Assembly: GCA_949316235.1 (NCBI GenBank)
Contig: OX438743.1
Coordinates: forward strand, 19,651,771-19,715,770
From: Oegoconia quadripuncta
Taxonomy: Eukaryota; Arthropoda; Insecta; Lepidoptera; Autostichidae
Length of the DNA stretch: 64,000 nucleotides
Direction: 5' to 3'
Shown here: piece after piece, positions 42,766-54,200 of the stretch
Numbering within the stretch: the stretch's first letter is position 1
How the letters are laid out: every line of letters begins with the position of its first letter
Program-made: the position numbers and the translations under genes
Notes under the pieces: generated by a model
Told to the model about the DNA's origin: nothing
Seen by the model: the letters and a program-made list of their open reading frames with translations, nothing else
Databases searched by the model: none

Positions 42766-43250
42766 ACAATACAATACAATGCAAAGCAGTGCAATGCAAT
42801 GCAATACAATACAATACAATACAATACAATACAATACAATACAATGCAATGCAATGCAATGCAATGCAATGCAATGCAATGCAATGCAATGCAATGCAAT
42901 GCAATGCAATGCAATGCAATGCAATGCAATGCAATGCAATGCAATGCAATGCAATGCAATGCAATACAATACAATACAATACAATACAATACAATACAAT
43001 ACAATACAATACACTACAATACAATACACTACAATACAATACAATACAATACAATACAATACAATACAATACAATACAATACAATACAATACAATACAAT
43101 ACAATACAATACAATACAATACAATACAATACAATACAATACAATACAATACAATACAATACAATACAATACAATGCAATGCAATACAATACAATACAAT
43201 ACAATACAATACAATACAATACAATACAATACAATACAATACAATACAAA
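42766..43250. repeat. Pentanucleotide array (ACAAT)n/(GCAAT)n
   Basis: About 97 five-base units. Blocks in order: ACAAT x3, mixed GCAAA/GCAGT, GCAAT x3, ACAAT x8, GCAAT x24, ACAAT x9, two ACACT variants, ACAAT x29, GCAAT x2, ACAAT x12. All six frames stay open only because the unit is free of stop codons in several phases. Confidence 0.97.
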
Positions 43251-43690
43251 TACTCTCTATTGCGCAAAATAATTAACAATATGTCTTGATGATAGCAATT
43301 AGAACACAACAAAAATACTCACAATCCATATGATTCTTATTACAGAATGAATTCGGGTATAACAGTGAAGTTATTATACAAATATAAGTAACATTTTGAC
43401 AATTAGAAATATCTAATAATAACTACATTTTGTCCACTGCGTTTACAAATAAACACAAATTTCAGAAATAGTTAAAATGTAAAGAATTGATAAAACACTA
43501 CCCGGCGATCGAAGCAGAGCCATTCAACTAGGTAATGCTGCTAGCATTCAGGATACGCTCCCGCATGATAGTGATCTTGAGCACGTTTTCTACCTTGCAT
43601 GATATTTGGATGGAAAATGGCTTTAGGTGGATTGCTTTTCTCCAATTGTACGCCATGTTACTTACTATAATAAAAATAATAAAAGTAAAA
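43251..43690. other. No recognised feature
   Basis: Non-coding AT-rich sequence. An unremarkable 79-codon frame starts at 43535. Confidence 0.35.
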
Positions 43691-44050
43691 AAAATTGCGT
43701 GTGCAAAAACAAGTCAATCGTCTATATATATCACGCTGGTCTGCTGTTTACCTTTATTAAGCAATAACTACTAAATAAATAATAAATAAATATTTCGGAC
43801 ACTTACACCAATCATCTAGTCTCAAACTAAGCAAAGCTTGTACTATGGATACTAGATAACGGATAAATATACATCAATATTTATATAAACATCCATGACT
43901 CAGGAATAAATGTTCATATTCATCACACAAACATTTACCCGTCGCGGGATTCGAATCCGCAACCGTTGGTTTCGCTGACAGGGTCACTATCCACTATACC
44001 AATCGGTCGTCAAATACTACTGAACCGATTATACTGAAACTGCAAGGGGA
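43690..44050 (-). repeat. Repeat X copy split by SINE B
   Basis: ATTGCGTGTGCAAAAAC, AAGTCAATCGTCTATATATA, TCACGCTGGTCTGCTGTTTA, then after the SINE, ACTACTGAACCGATTATACT. The reverse, uninterrupted form is at 47380-47540. Confidence 0.65.
43780..44010 (-). mobile_element. SINE family B, complete, minus strand
   Basis: Reversed tail AATAAATATTTCGGACACTT to the head complement GATTCGAATCCGCAACCG and CCAATCGGTCGTC. Flanked by ATAACTACT / ATACTACT, an approximate target duplication in repeat X. Confidence 0.85.
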
Positions 44051-44097
44051 CCAACCTCCTTCATTTACAAAAAGAATCACATGAATCAGCCGCCAAA

Positions 44098-44400
44098 TCG
44101 CCTCCGTGGCTCAAAGTAAACAACATAGGGTTTACGAATTGGAGGTCGCGGGTTCATGTTTAGTACTCTGTTTGGTTGGTGGTAGGGCATTTTAAATGTC
44201 AGCCTGGCTATCTACCTTATCGAAGTCTGTCGCCCAATAGCAATGTTAATAACATTGTTGAGTTCCGGTTGACAGAGATAAGATAGCCAGTTCCTCAAAT
44301 AAGATGGGGATTTCCGGGTTAGTACGCTTCCACCTTCGGCCTCATCTTCGCCATCAGGTGTGAATGAGGTCATGTGCAAACCCGCTGTGCATAAAAAAAA
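44098..44400 (+). mobile_element. SINE family A, box B deleted
   Basis: TCGCCTCCGTGGCTCAAAG head, but GCGGGTTCATGTTTAGTACT shows a deletion through box B. 3' end CCCGCTGTGCAT plus A tail. Confidence 0.8.
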
Positions 44401-44653
44401 ATCTCGGAGTTATCGGTGTGCTTACGTAAAAAAAATACATACAGCCGAACATTAAGAAACTCATCCGTTTTTAACTTTTGATAGAAGTCGGTTAAAAATA
44501 CTGTAAAATTGTAAAAAACTTTACAGATTTGCATAAAGCACGTTGTCTCAAGAAACACACACACACACTTGTACCATATCACGAAGCAATATAGCTAAAT
44601 ATACCTACTATTAGTTGTTAGACATACTCTTTTTTATTATATCTTTTGAGGAT

Positions 44654-45040
44654 CAAATCAAATCAAAAATATTTTATTCAATGTAGGATACAAAAATATC
44701 ACTTATTGAAAGTCAACATGTTATTTATTTATTTTTTAAACTACATCGCTTCGCAAGGTTATGGTTAGGGAGAAGAAGCGACAAGAAACTCCACAACAAC
44801 ACATCTTTTCAATTAGTTTCCATCTTTACAATAATATTACATTTTATATTACATAATTACAAAACAATAGCAATTAACATAACGACCAGCTAACACCAGA
44901 CCTCCTTATCGCCTAAATATTCATCTATCCTGTAATAACCCTTCTTACACAGAGTTTCTTTAATGTGGCGATTAAATTTCTGCTCTGTTAAACTCAATAC
45001 ATGTTCTGGTATTTTTTTGTAAAAGTTCATTTTAAGGTCA
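44654..45040 (-). pseudogene. LINE C-terminal fragment and 3' end, minus strand
   Basis: The minus strand near 45035-44900 reads FYKKIPEHVLSLTEQKFN, then CKKGYYRIDEYLGDKEVWC and a stop. The 3' end has the tail AATCAAATCAAAAATATTTT reversed at 44655. The last ~45 codons are in frame. Confidence 0.7.
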
Positions 45041-45499
45041 TTTTAAGACAACTGCTGGAGAACAACTTGATTATGAAGTGTCATTCTATGGAACTTGATA
45101 TGTAAACAAAAGACGATCTCAGATCTCTCTCGCACCTACTTGTTTTTTACTTTCGGTATTTATTTTATCATTCGATATGGTTTGACATAAGTAAAGCAGT
45201 AAGTAAGAGTCTTGACCCGTCACTAGTAAATTCATCATTCAGAGACAATTTCAATATGGCGGTTTGTTTACATAGTTAGCGAGTTCCAAGGATTTTTGGC
45301 GGGATCTCGGCGAGTGAAGTAGCATTTTTGTTTATAATTCTTATAATTTGTGAATTCTGACTTTTGAAGCTTAATAATGGCAGGATATTGTGCAGGAAAC
45401 GTTAGTGATGGTGTACAAGTGAAGGGAAGTGTAAATTAAAGTGCATAACGGAGCTTTCGGGTTCCCACAAGAAGCCGTCAAAATCTTTTGTAAAGCATT
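45041..45499. other. No recognised feature
   Basis: A short frame opening MAGYCAGNVSDGVQ at 45376 stops after about 20 codons; I could not connect it to a splice site or domain. Confidence 0.3.
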
Positions 45500-45670
45500 C
45501 TGCCACTTTACTGAAGAATGACTTGACCGTGACTAGACTCTGTATACGTTAAGTATACGACGATTTGCTGTTTTGACTGAGACTGACTTATAAACTGAAG
45601 AAATAAGAAAAATAAGACATGGCTGTTATGGGCTTAGATCCCTTTGCCTTCTCCTAGAGGAGAGAATAAA
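45500..45670 (+). repeat. Unclassified repeat, inverted partner of 6030-6195
   Basis: GAATGACTTGACCGTGACTA, GTATACGACGATTTGCTGTT and GATCCCTTTGCCTTCTCCTA match the reverse of 6030-6195. Confidence 0.6.
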
Positions 45671-46393
45671 ACCAAAAAAAAAGCAAGTTCCATAGAATGT
45701 TAGTTTATGTGTTCTCCGGCAGAATCAGGTTCATGCTATTTTACCCGACCTTAGGCTCCTACTTCTCATTTCACAGGTACCATCCTACTAAGAAATCGCT
45801 TGTTTAAGATCAGCAACGATGTCTACATTATATATTTTGTCTCGCCCATATTGATCATCCTTAACAGTAGGCTCTAAAATACAGGTAAAATAATTTAACC
45901 TGTTTTAGACACTGGAAGTATCACCATGTTCTTATTGTTTACACGTCATAAATTGTAATATTTTGTTAGACTCTATTGGTACAAAACAAACTATTTTGTA
46001 TCCACATTCGTTTCGAATATCTCTATCGTTAGAAAGAAAGAAAATTATTTTTTGTTTGATTTTGGGTATACAGATAAAGGTCTTATTTTGTATATAGGTG
46101 AGTAGTCCAACAAAATCTGCTGTTTAGGGCGTACAAATATTTAAAATATAAGAATAGAATTAAAAATTCATGCAACGATTATAAACAGACACGATAAACG
46201 ACAACATTGTGTTAACCCTTAATAACTTTAAATATTACAATGTTACAATTAAAACTGAATTAATATCATCTTACCTCATATATGTTATGAGCTACAAAAC
46301 ATATATGTTGTGTCAAATACAATTAAATAACAATACATAACAATATGTCAATTTAACTAATTATTAATAATGTCAGATTCTCATATTAAATTA
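45671..46393. other. No recognised feature
   Basis: AT-rich non-coding DNA without notable repeats. Confidence 0.35.
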
Positions 46394-46734
46394 CTTTTTT
46401 TTTTCTTTTATGCACAACGAGTTGGTACTTTTCCTCAATCACACCTGATGGTTAAGTGAAGATGAGGTCGAAGGTGGAAGCGTACTGATCCGGAAACCCC
46501 CACACATTTGGGGGACTGGCTATCTCATCTCTGACAACCGGAACACAACAATGCTTAACATTGCTGCTTGGCGGCAGATTTAGATAAGATGGTGGTAGCT
46601 AGCCAGGCGGACATTTTAAAATGCCCTTCCACCAACCAAACCGAGTACTTAAAAACATGTACCCCGCTGGGGATCGAACCCGCGACCTCCGAATCGTAAA
46701 CCCAATGTTGTTTACATTGAGCCACGGAGGCGGT
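46394..46734 (-). mobile_element. SINE family A, complete, minus strand
   Basis: A T run, ATGCACAACGAGTTGGTAC, to the box B complement GGGATCGAACCC and CCACGGAGGCGG. Confidence 0.85.
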
Positions 46735-47379
46735 ACAATTTATAACAATAAAATACAAAACAGATACACTCTAAGAAACAGTAAGTTAGTCTTAGAAACA
46801 TCTAAGAAACAGTCTTATCTTTCACACCTCATATTATGTGTTTCACACTGTACATGTAGGACGTTTTGATAAATAGTGTCCTCGTCTATCACTACCCAGG
46901 TAAGGTAGGTACTATCTCTGCGGAGCCAGACAGCAATTTCTTCGCATTTTTCGGGGAAATTGTTAAATCTAATATCGATAATGGACGCCTTCACAGAATG
47001 TATTCAATGTCTGTCTCCTTCAACATGTATCGAATTCCATTTTAGGAGACTAAATAAATATAACATTGTTATTATAGTAGGTACTGTCGCTTGTTTTTAA
47101 AACCCCGACGAAAACGATGGGTGTATTAGTGTGTGGGGGAAGGGGGCGGTGTCTCCAGTCTAAGTAATATTTGGATTTGAGTGCAGGTTTTTTGTGTGAA
47201 AGTAGATGATGACTATTGACTATTGAAGTATGTAAAAACCAACTTTAATGCAATTAATGAAGACTACCTTCAACGGTAATGCCGCATTAACTTCGTGACA
47301 GACGACGGACAGACAGACAGACGGACATATGAACGACAGCAATAGGGTTCCGTTTGGTCTTTGGGTACGAAATCCTAAA
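46735..47379. other. No gene recognised; short simple repeat
   Basis: GACGGACAGACAGACAGACG at 47304-47323 followed by GGGTTCCGTTTGGTC resembles a common lepidopteran repeat also hinted at 58850-58930. Otherwise unassigned. Confidence 0.35.
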
Positions 47380-47600
47380 AACTGACCAATACTGAAATAG
47401 CAAGGGGACCACCCTTGCAATTTTAGTATAATCGGTTCAGTAGTTTTTGCTTAATAAAGGTAAATAGCAGACCAGCGTGATATATTTAGACGATTGACTA
47501 GTTTTTGCACACGCAAAATTTTTTACCGTAAGGAAGGTAAGGAAAAAAATTGGGCATATTAGGTAATTCAAATAGAACGTATTGGCATAGGCAGTTTACT
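47380..47600 (+). repeat. Repeat X, uninterrupted copy
   Basis: TAGTATAATCGGTTCAGTAG, TAATAAAGGTAAATAGCAGA, CCAGCGTGATATA, TTTGCACACGCAAAATT and AATTGGGCATATTAGGTAAT. It supplies the empty-site reference for 39502 and 43780. Confidence 0.6.
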
Positions 47601-47902
47601 TTTTTTTTATGCACAATCGATTGGTACTTGACCTCAATTACACCTGATGTTAAGTGAAGATGAGGTACAACATATTTGGGGGACTGGGTATCTTATGTCT
47701 GTCAGCCGGAACACGACAATGCTATTAACATTGCTGCTTGGCGACAGATTTAGATAAGATGGTGGTAGCTAGCCAGGCGGACATTTAAAATGCCCTACCA
47801 CCAACCAAACCGAGTACTTAAAACATGTACCCCGCTGGGGATCGAACCCGCGACCTCCGAATCGTAAACCCAATGTTGTTTATATTGAGCCACGGAAGCG
47901 GT
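47600..47902 (-). mobile_element. SINE family A, minus strand
   Basis: TTTTTTTTATGCACAATCGA to CCACGGAAGCGG, with the box B complement GGGATCGAACCC and a ~30-base internal deletion. Confidence 0.85.
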
Positions 47903-49198
47903 AATGTGTGTGATGTGATGACAACACGTGTCGGTGTGTGATTGAGTTCCTATTGGTTCCAAACTTCCGTTTTAGCACCAATGAAATGGTGCCATTTTGA
48001 ATCTTTCAACGACCCGGTCCACACGCAGTATCAGTCTATGCTAACTAACGATGTCGCAAACAAATAGTTTTTAAAATGAATATTTCTTTAAACACATCGA
48101 ATGTTATGGAAGTCCATTAGCGGGAAATGATTGGTAATTCCCTCTGTCTTGGGGATAGATGAGGGGGGGCTTGGGGGGATACTTCCACATTTAATTGCTT
48201 TTTCAATTAACGCCGGGACTTCGCCCGGATTCGTGAAGTAATGGAACTGATAAGGGATCTCGCAGATGTGACAGCCCTTATAGAAATGGGACGAATTAGA
48301 ACTGAACGACCTGTGGCTGGCCGTATAGTTACTAATGTAAGACGTAATAAATACATTAAGCTATTTTACTCATTATTATTCAAATTAATTAAAAACTCAA
48401 TTGGCTATTGCAGTACACATGTGATTGAAGTTTTACCACGAGGTCGCGCCACATAGCTGTCTATTTATACTATTAATTTTAATGTAAAATTATTAACTAC
48501 TACATAACTTTATTAATTCTATGATGTTTCGTTTATCCCATTATGGAAAAAGGATAACCCATAAATCACATTTCAATTATTCAGGTATTCGTTTTATTTA
48601 AAATGCCCTGCCACCAATCAAACCGAGTATTAAACATGTACCCCACTGGAGATCGAACCATAATCACAGAAGCGACGTTTGTTTGTTTCTGTACCAATGT
48701 TGCGAGACGATAAAGGTTCCTGTTTTTGTAACTTTTTAGTACGGAACTCAATAATGGTTTACTACTACTCTGACATAACTGTATTCCTAACATAGATAAA
48801 TTAAATATTGAGCCAATTTTCAATAGTTCAAACTTTTATGACATATGTAGACGACGTATTCTGCAAAAAAGCTTAAAAACTAACTTAAACTAATAACTAT
48901 ATACAAACTTACCTATACCTAAAGAAAAATTGTATTTAAAACAGTATTTACCTATTTACCGTGTTGTATGTACCATATGGAGTACCTACCCAATAAATAA
49001 GATTGTGTGTGTGAAGAGATGTACGTACTCACCTGTCTATGTGTGCTAAAACTAACTTATTAGTTTAACGTTAACCAGTCGCCACAACAGCGGACAGGCT
49101 CCCTCAAATTAATATCAAAATCTCTCGTTTTACTTCCATTCTAAGACCTACTTACTCTCCACTAGTCAGACAGACTGTGTTCTATCCTCTACAACATA
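47903..49198. other. Mostly unrecognised; SINE A head fragment at 48597-48660
   Basis: AAATGCCCTGCCACCAATCA, CATGTACCCCACTGGAGATC at 48601-48657 is a degraded SINE A fragment on the minus strand. The 71- and 80-codon frames nearby carry no recognised motif. Confidence 0.4.
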
Positions 49199-49350
49199 TA
49201 TTGGTGTCGATTCGGATGTGCACCAACTAAACTAAAACCAGTTTTGGAGCGATGCCGTCGCATCGTACTATTCCAGGGAAATTGAGACAGTACTACTTTA
49301 AAACTGGTTTTAGTTTAGTTTAGTTGGTGTATATCCGAATCGAGACCATT
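49199..49350. mobile_element. Palindromic MITE, second copy
   Basis: TTGGTGTCGATTCGGATGTG, ACCAACTAAACTAAAACC to the reversed arm TTTAGTTTAGTTGGTGTATA, TCCGAATCGAGACC. The core GATGCCGTCGCATCGTACTA is nearly the same as in 21797-21957. Confidence 0.75.
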
Positions 49351-49857
49351 AGTATGCGTTGATAACGCTGCGCCACATTAACAAAATCGTCAACATTTAT
49401 ACCGTAGTCTAATATTTTATGCCTAACTCCACCTCTGCTCTGTATCGCAACTCTATCCGGGGGTGCCGAGACGATGGCCTTAGACGTCCACGATTCCATT
49501 TGCTCGGATCTCGGGTACACCTGATACGCCCTCAGCCGACTACAGATGCCATTGTCACAACTGAGTTATGGCCTACTTTACGCGTTGCTCTTTGTTCTAT
49601 AATGTGTTTATAAACCACGATGCAAAAATAGGGGTGTTATAAGCCTATATCTGTCTGTGTATCTGTGTGTCTATTAGAGGCATTGTTTTTATTTTTTGAA
49701 TAATAAAGAATCAATATTCTAAAAACTATTACACAAAATCTATATGCCAAAGTTAAGCAAAAAAGAGATTCTCATTTTTTATTACAATTCTTCTATAAGA
49801 TTTCATTTTTTTTTTAATTAAAAAAAAAAAACATTTTTGTTTTATTTTCTCATAGTC
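49351..49857. other. No recognised feature
   Basis: Non-coding, with an A/T run at about 49805-49835. Confidence 0.35.
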
Positions 49858-49859
49858 TA

Positions 49860-50447
49860 AGAGATCCGGCTTGACAAAGACCTTCACCCATCTGCTTTCC
49901 CGATTCAATGTAGATTTTATCAAACATTGTATCTAAATCAACCAATCGCGCATGGGTTGTCTATTTAAATCAGGTCAAGGCTATCCTTAATTATTTTTAT
50001 TTTTTTTTAATTAATGCACCCATTTGTTGTCTTAGAGAATTCAATAACAATCGTGAGGACATAGCATAACGAACCAGGAAAAAATTGGTTGTCTGTCTGT
50101 TACTGCTCATATCACAAGGTTGTATATTTCAATGAGAAAACAGATGAGTGTAAATTTCTCCCAGTGCAGTGACCCGTTTAGGCCTGACAACCTCGTGACC
50201 GATGACCAGTAACATACAGACAACCTATTTTTTCCCTGGTTCCTTATGCTATGTCCTCACGATTGCTATTGAATTCTTTGAGAAAACAAATGAGTGCAGC
50301 AATGAAAAAAAAAATTAATTAAGGATAGCCTTGACCTACTTTAAATAGACTACTGCTCGATTTGTTGATTTAGATACAATGTTTGATAAAGACTACCTTT
50401 CATTGGGAAAACACATGGGTGAAGGTCGTTGTTAGGCCGGATCTTCT
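49860..50447. repeat. Long inverted repeat (~260-bp arms)
   Basis: The left arm (49860-50123) and right arm (50187-50447) are reverse complements at roughly 80-85% by eye, around a 63-base spacer. Matched landmarks are GATCCGGC, GACCTTCACCCAT, ATCAAACATTGTATCTAAAT, CAAGGCTATCCTTAATTA, CAATCGTGAGGACATAGCAT and GGTTGTCTGT. It could be a foldback-type MITE; no target duplication identified. Confidence 0.8.
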
Positions 50448-51017
50448 ACTGTCACCACAAAGATGCTTTACAAAGTGACTTTAGGGCTAGGTTTGTAAAT
50501 AGAACACATTTGTAGGAAGACTGGTGCCTGAGAAGAACCAGAATTACAGGTCAACAGGCCCCACAGTTATGGGCATGTGTATTAGAAGGCCTCAATTCTA
50601 CTATATTAATAAAAATCACCCGACAGATGTCATACAGCAACAATACCTACGAACGATCAGAGAAAATTGGTAGCCTACTAAAGTTTGTCGGTTTCATGAC
50701 TGGATGACAACTGGATGACAATTATATGTTGTTGTTGTTGTTGTTAAATTCGCCACTTATTGGCAGGCAAAGATCAAAAGACCATACAGCCTTGTCTTTC
50801 GTATTTGTCTTCATTGGTATTATGGTTTTTAGAGGCCTGAGCCAAGTCTTATTTATATATAGGCATTACACCATGTCTGTCGTATATCACGATATTCAGG
50901 CCAAAGCCTAGTCTTCTGTTACTTTTTTATTATTTGTCAAAAAGTCCATAAATTTTGTCATAATCCTTGTATTTTTCTTTTCCTATCCTTTTTCTAGTTC
51001 GTCTTGTCCTTGGGTGT

Positions 51018-51281
51018 TTATAGTTTGATATTACACTGGGTGATATACTTGAACAATGGAATATAGGTTTCGGGATTCTTGAGGGTTTCTTGAATTGCGC
51101 GCGGGACATTTTCAGGGCCTTTATAGATTTTAATTAATTCATCAATTAACAAGAGTCTTTCAATGCCAAAAGAGGGGCATGTGTAAAAGATGTGATCTAG
51201 AGTTTGATCATCTTGCGAGCAGAAATTACATAGAGGTGACGAAACCATTCTCATTCTGGCTAAGTGAGAGTTTATGACCAA
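51018..51281 (-). pseudogene. ORF2 C-terminal tail, frameshifted
   Basis: This frame continues ORF2 after a one-base shift near 51260-51280. It reads MRMVSSPLCNFCSQDDQTLD, then HIFYTCPSF, a Cys-x2-Cys-x8-His-x4-Cys finger found at the end of many I and Jockey ORF2 proteins. The main ORF2 frame runs out at GFVTSM. Either the copy is newly damaged or there is a base error in the sequence. Confidence 0.8.
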
Positions 51282-54200
51282 ATCTGAGACGACATATTAC
51301 AGTGTAGAATTTTCGATGTAAGTAACTGCATGAACGGGCAAACCATGGCGTATTTACTTCTGTGTTAATCGAGGCATACCACAAGCCTTTACCACCTTCC
51401 AATACTTCAGCCCACTCCCTTGTCCAGTTTTCAGTTATTCTATGCTTTATGACAGGTAGAATATCCGAATAAGGTATAGCCACATTCTGTGACGTAGTCG
51501 AGCTGTCACTGTCAACTATCGCTTTGGCTAGAAAGTCCACGTGCTCATTTCCATTTACTCCTATGTGAGCCGGAGTCCACATGAAAATCACATTGATGTT
51601 ACTTGTCTGAAGTTTCCACCACAAATTCTTGATTTCATAGATTAGATAATTTGTGCCTGAGTCCAATGTTTTGGTTTGTAAGGAGCTAAGTAAACTCATG
51701 CAGTCGGTAATCAAAAGCCAGTTCGACGCAGCAGATGAATGTTCGGAAATATATTGAAGTGCTACCACGACAGCGAAACATTCTGCAGTGTATATGCTCA
51801 ATACGTCTGGAAGTCTGACACCATGACCAACTTTTAGTTCAGGAATGTAAAAAGCACAAGATACTCTGTTATCTTTCTTAGAACCATCTGTATATACACA
51901 GCGAAATCCAGAAAATTCAGATATTTGTTGATAGACCTCTTCTTTACGTTTAAGCTCTTTATTAATTATTATATTCATACAGCTAAATTTGCTCTCATAA
52001 TTGCCGTGATAACAGTGCCAGGTGTTAGAACTTTTATGGATATTGTAAAGATCATCCAGTTGCAACATTTCATTTAAATTCTGCAGAATGTATGGATCTG
52101 AATCCCTTATGGGAGAGAAAGTATTAAAATAATATTTTATTTTCTTGAGAAGTGGATGATTAGAGAGTGAAAACAGTTTTAGAAGAAAACGGGATTTTAA
52201 ATATTTGAATCTAATGGATAATGGCAAAACATTGCACTCAGCCTGTAAGGAAACTATAGGAGTTGTTCTCATAGCACCAGTTATAAGCCTTAAATTGTTA
52301 TTCTGAATAACATTGAACTTGCAAACAATTTTTTTATTTGATGCAAAACAGAAAAACCCATATTCAAAATGACTTCTAACTAATGCCTTAAATAACATCA
52401 ATAATATCTTTGGATCAGCACCCCAGCAAGTGCTAGTCAGGGACTTCAAGATGTTAGTAGCTTTGGAAGCGCGATCTGCAATAGAACTCGCATATCTAGT
52501 CCATGACAAATTATTTGTAAAAATTATGCCTAAAAATTTAGCTGAATTTTCAACAGGTAATAAATTATTATTATAGAAAATTTTTACATTAAAAGAACGT
52601 ATTCTGTTGAATACCACAACCTTGCTCTTGTCAGCACTAATGCTTAACCCTAGATAAGTGAAGTATTTCTGAAGTTTGATAAGTGATTGATTAATAGACT
52701 GAACCAAGTTATTTACATTTGAACCTGAAGCATAGACTACAAGATCATCTGCAAACTGCAGATTTAATACCCCGGAACCTAAAATATTATTAAGTTTGTG
52801 TATGTACAATATAAAGATTAAAGGGCTTAAGATACCTCCCTGGCATACACCATTATGAGACAATCTAGGACCAATCAACTGACTGTCATTACTCAATATA
52901 ACATAAACATTTCTGCCATGCAAGAAGTTAAAGGACCATCTTATTATTTTTTCAGGAATACCCAAAGATTGCAACTCTTGGGCGAGAATGTGATGATTAA
53001 CATTATTAAAGGCTCCTACTATATCGAAGAAAACACTGATCATCACTTTATTGCTTTTGATGGCATTGAAAATATCAAGATACAAGTGTGATATGCTTTC
53101 CCTAGAGGACCTACCGCGCCGAAAACCGAATTGATTTGAAGGTAAGAGGTTATTACTCTCAATGTAAAACTCTAATCTTTGTTTTATCAGTTGTTCAAAA
53201 ATCTTTCCCATACAAGATGTAAGGGCAATAGGTCGATATGAATCAACCTCATGCAATTTCTTCCCAGGTTTCAAAATAGGAACTAAGCAGTCTACCTTCC
53301 AGTCTTCTGGTATTAATGAACGGTTCCATAGAGAATTATAAATATTAAGAATTATTGCTTTACATTTAGCATTCATGGTTTTTATAATTTTGTAAGGCAA
53401 ACCATCCAAACCACAGGATGTGTCTTTTCTAGAAGATATGGCCGAATTAAACTCAACTAGAGTGAAGGGCTTAGTGAGATAGATGTTACATGGAAGTGGA
53501 GGATTACTGTTAGTGATTAAAGGCTTCTCAACAGTGTCTGGTGTGAATTTTTCCAAAAAAATATCAGCCCATCCAGTATTATCACATGTGTCATTTTTAA
53601 TATATGATTTATTAAATTTTTTCATGTAGGTCCATATTCTTGATAATGGAGTTGTTCTATTAAATGACTCACACAATTTGGCCCAACTCAATTGCCTTTC
53701 TAATTTTATAGTTAATTTCTTTAAGGCCTGAACTCTCTTAAATTCGATATAATTACTCAGTGAGGGATCAGCTTTGAATACTAAATAAGCTTTTTTACAG
53801 TTTTCCACTGCCATAGAACATTTTTGATTCCACCATGGTAGTTGCAATTTTCTATGTTTGGAACTGTTTTGTTTACTCTGCGTGCCAGATTTTTTTTTAA
53901 AAGGTAGAGAATTCTGAACAGCCAAATTAATAAGAATAACCAATTTATTATAAGCATCCAAAGGATTGAACTCATTGTATTCAAAATCTTCTAGAAGCAT
54001 ATCAATCTGCTTACTATACTGAAACCAATCTATCTGAGAAAAATTTGGACGAGTTGCCTTACTCTGTTTAAATATCTGAGGAGCAATATTATTAAACGCA
54101 AATTTTGTTATTACAGGAAAATGATAACTACCCAGACTATCATCATGCACTTCCCACTGTGAAATAAGCGCAAGTGCAGGTGACACCAAAGTCAGATCCA

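Noticed and set aside
42663..43312. Six overlapping ORFs of 70-185 codons
   Set aside because: They exist only because the five-base repeat lacks stop codons. Low-complexity artefacts.
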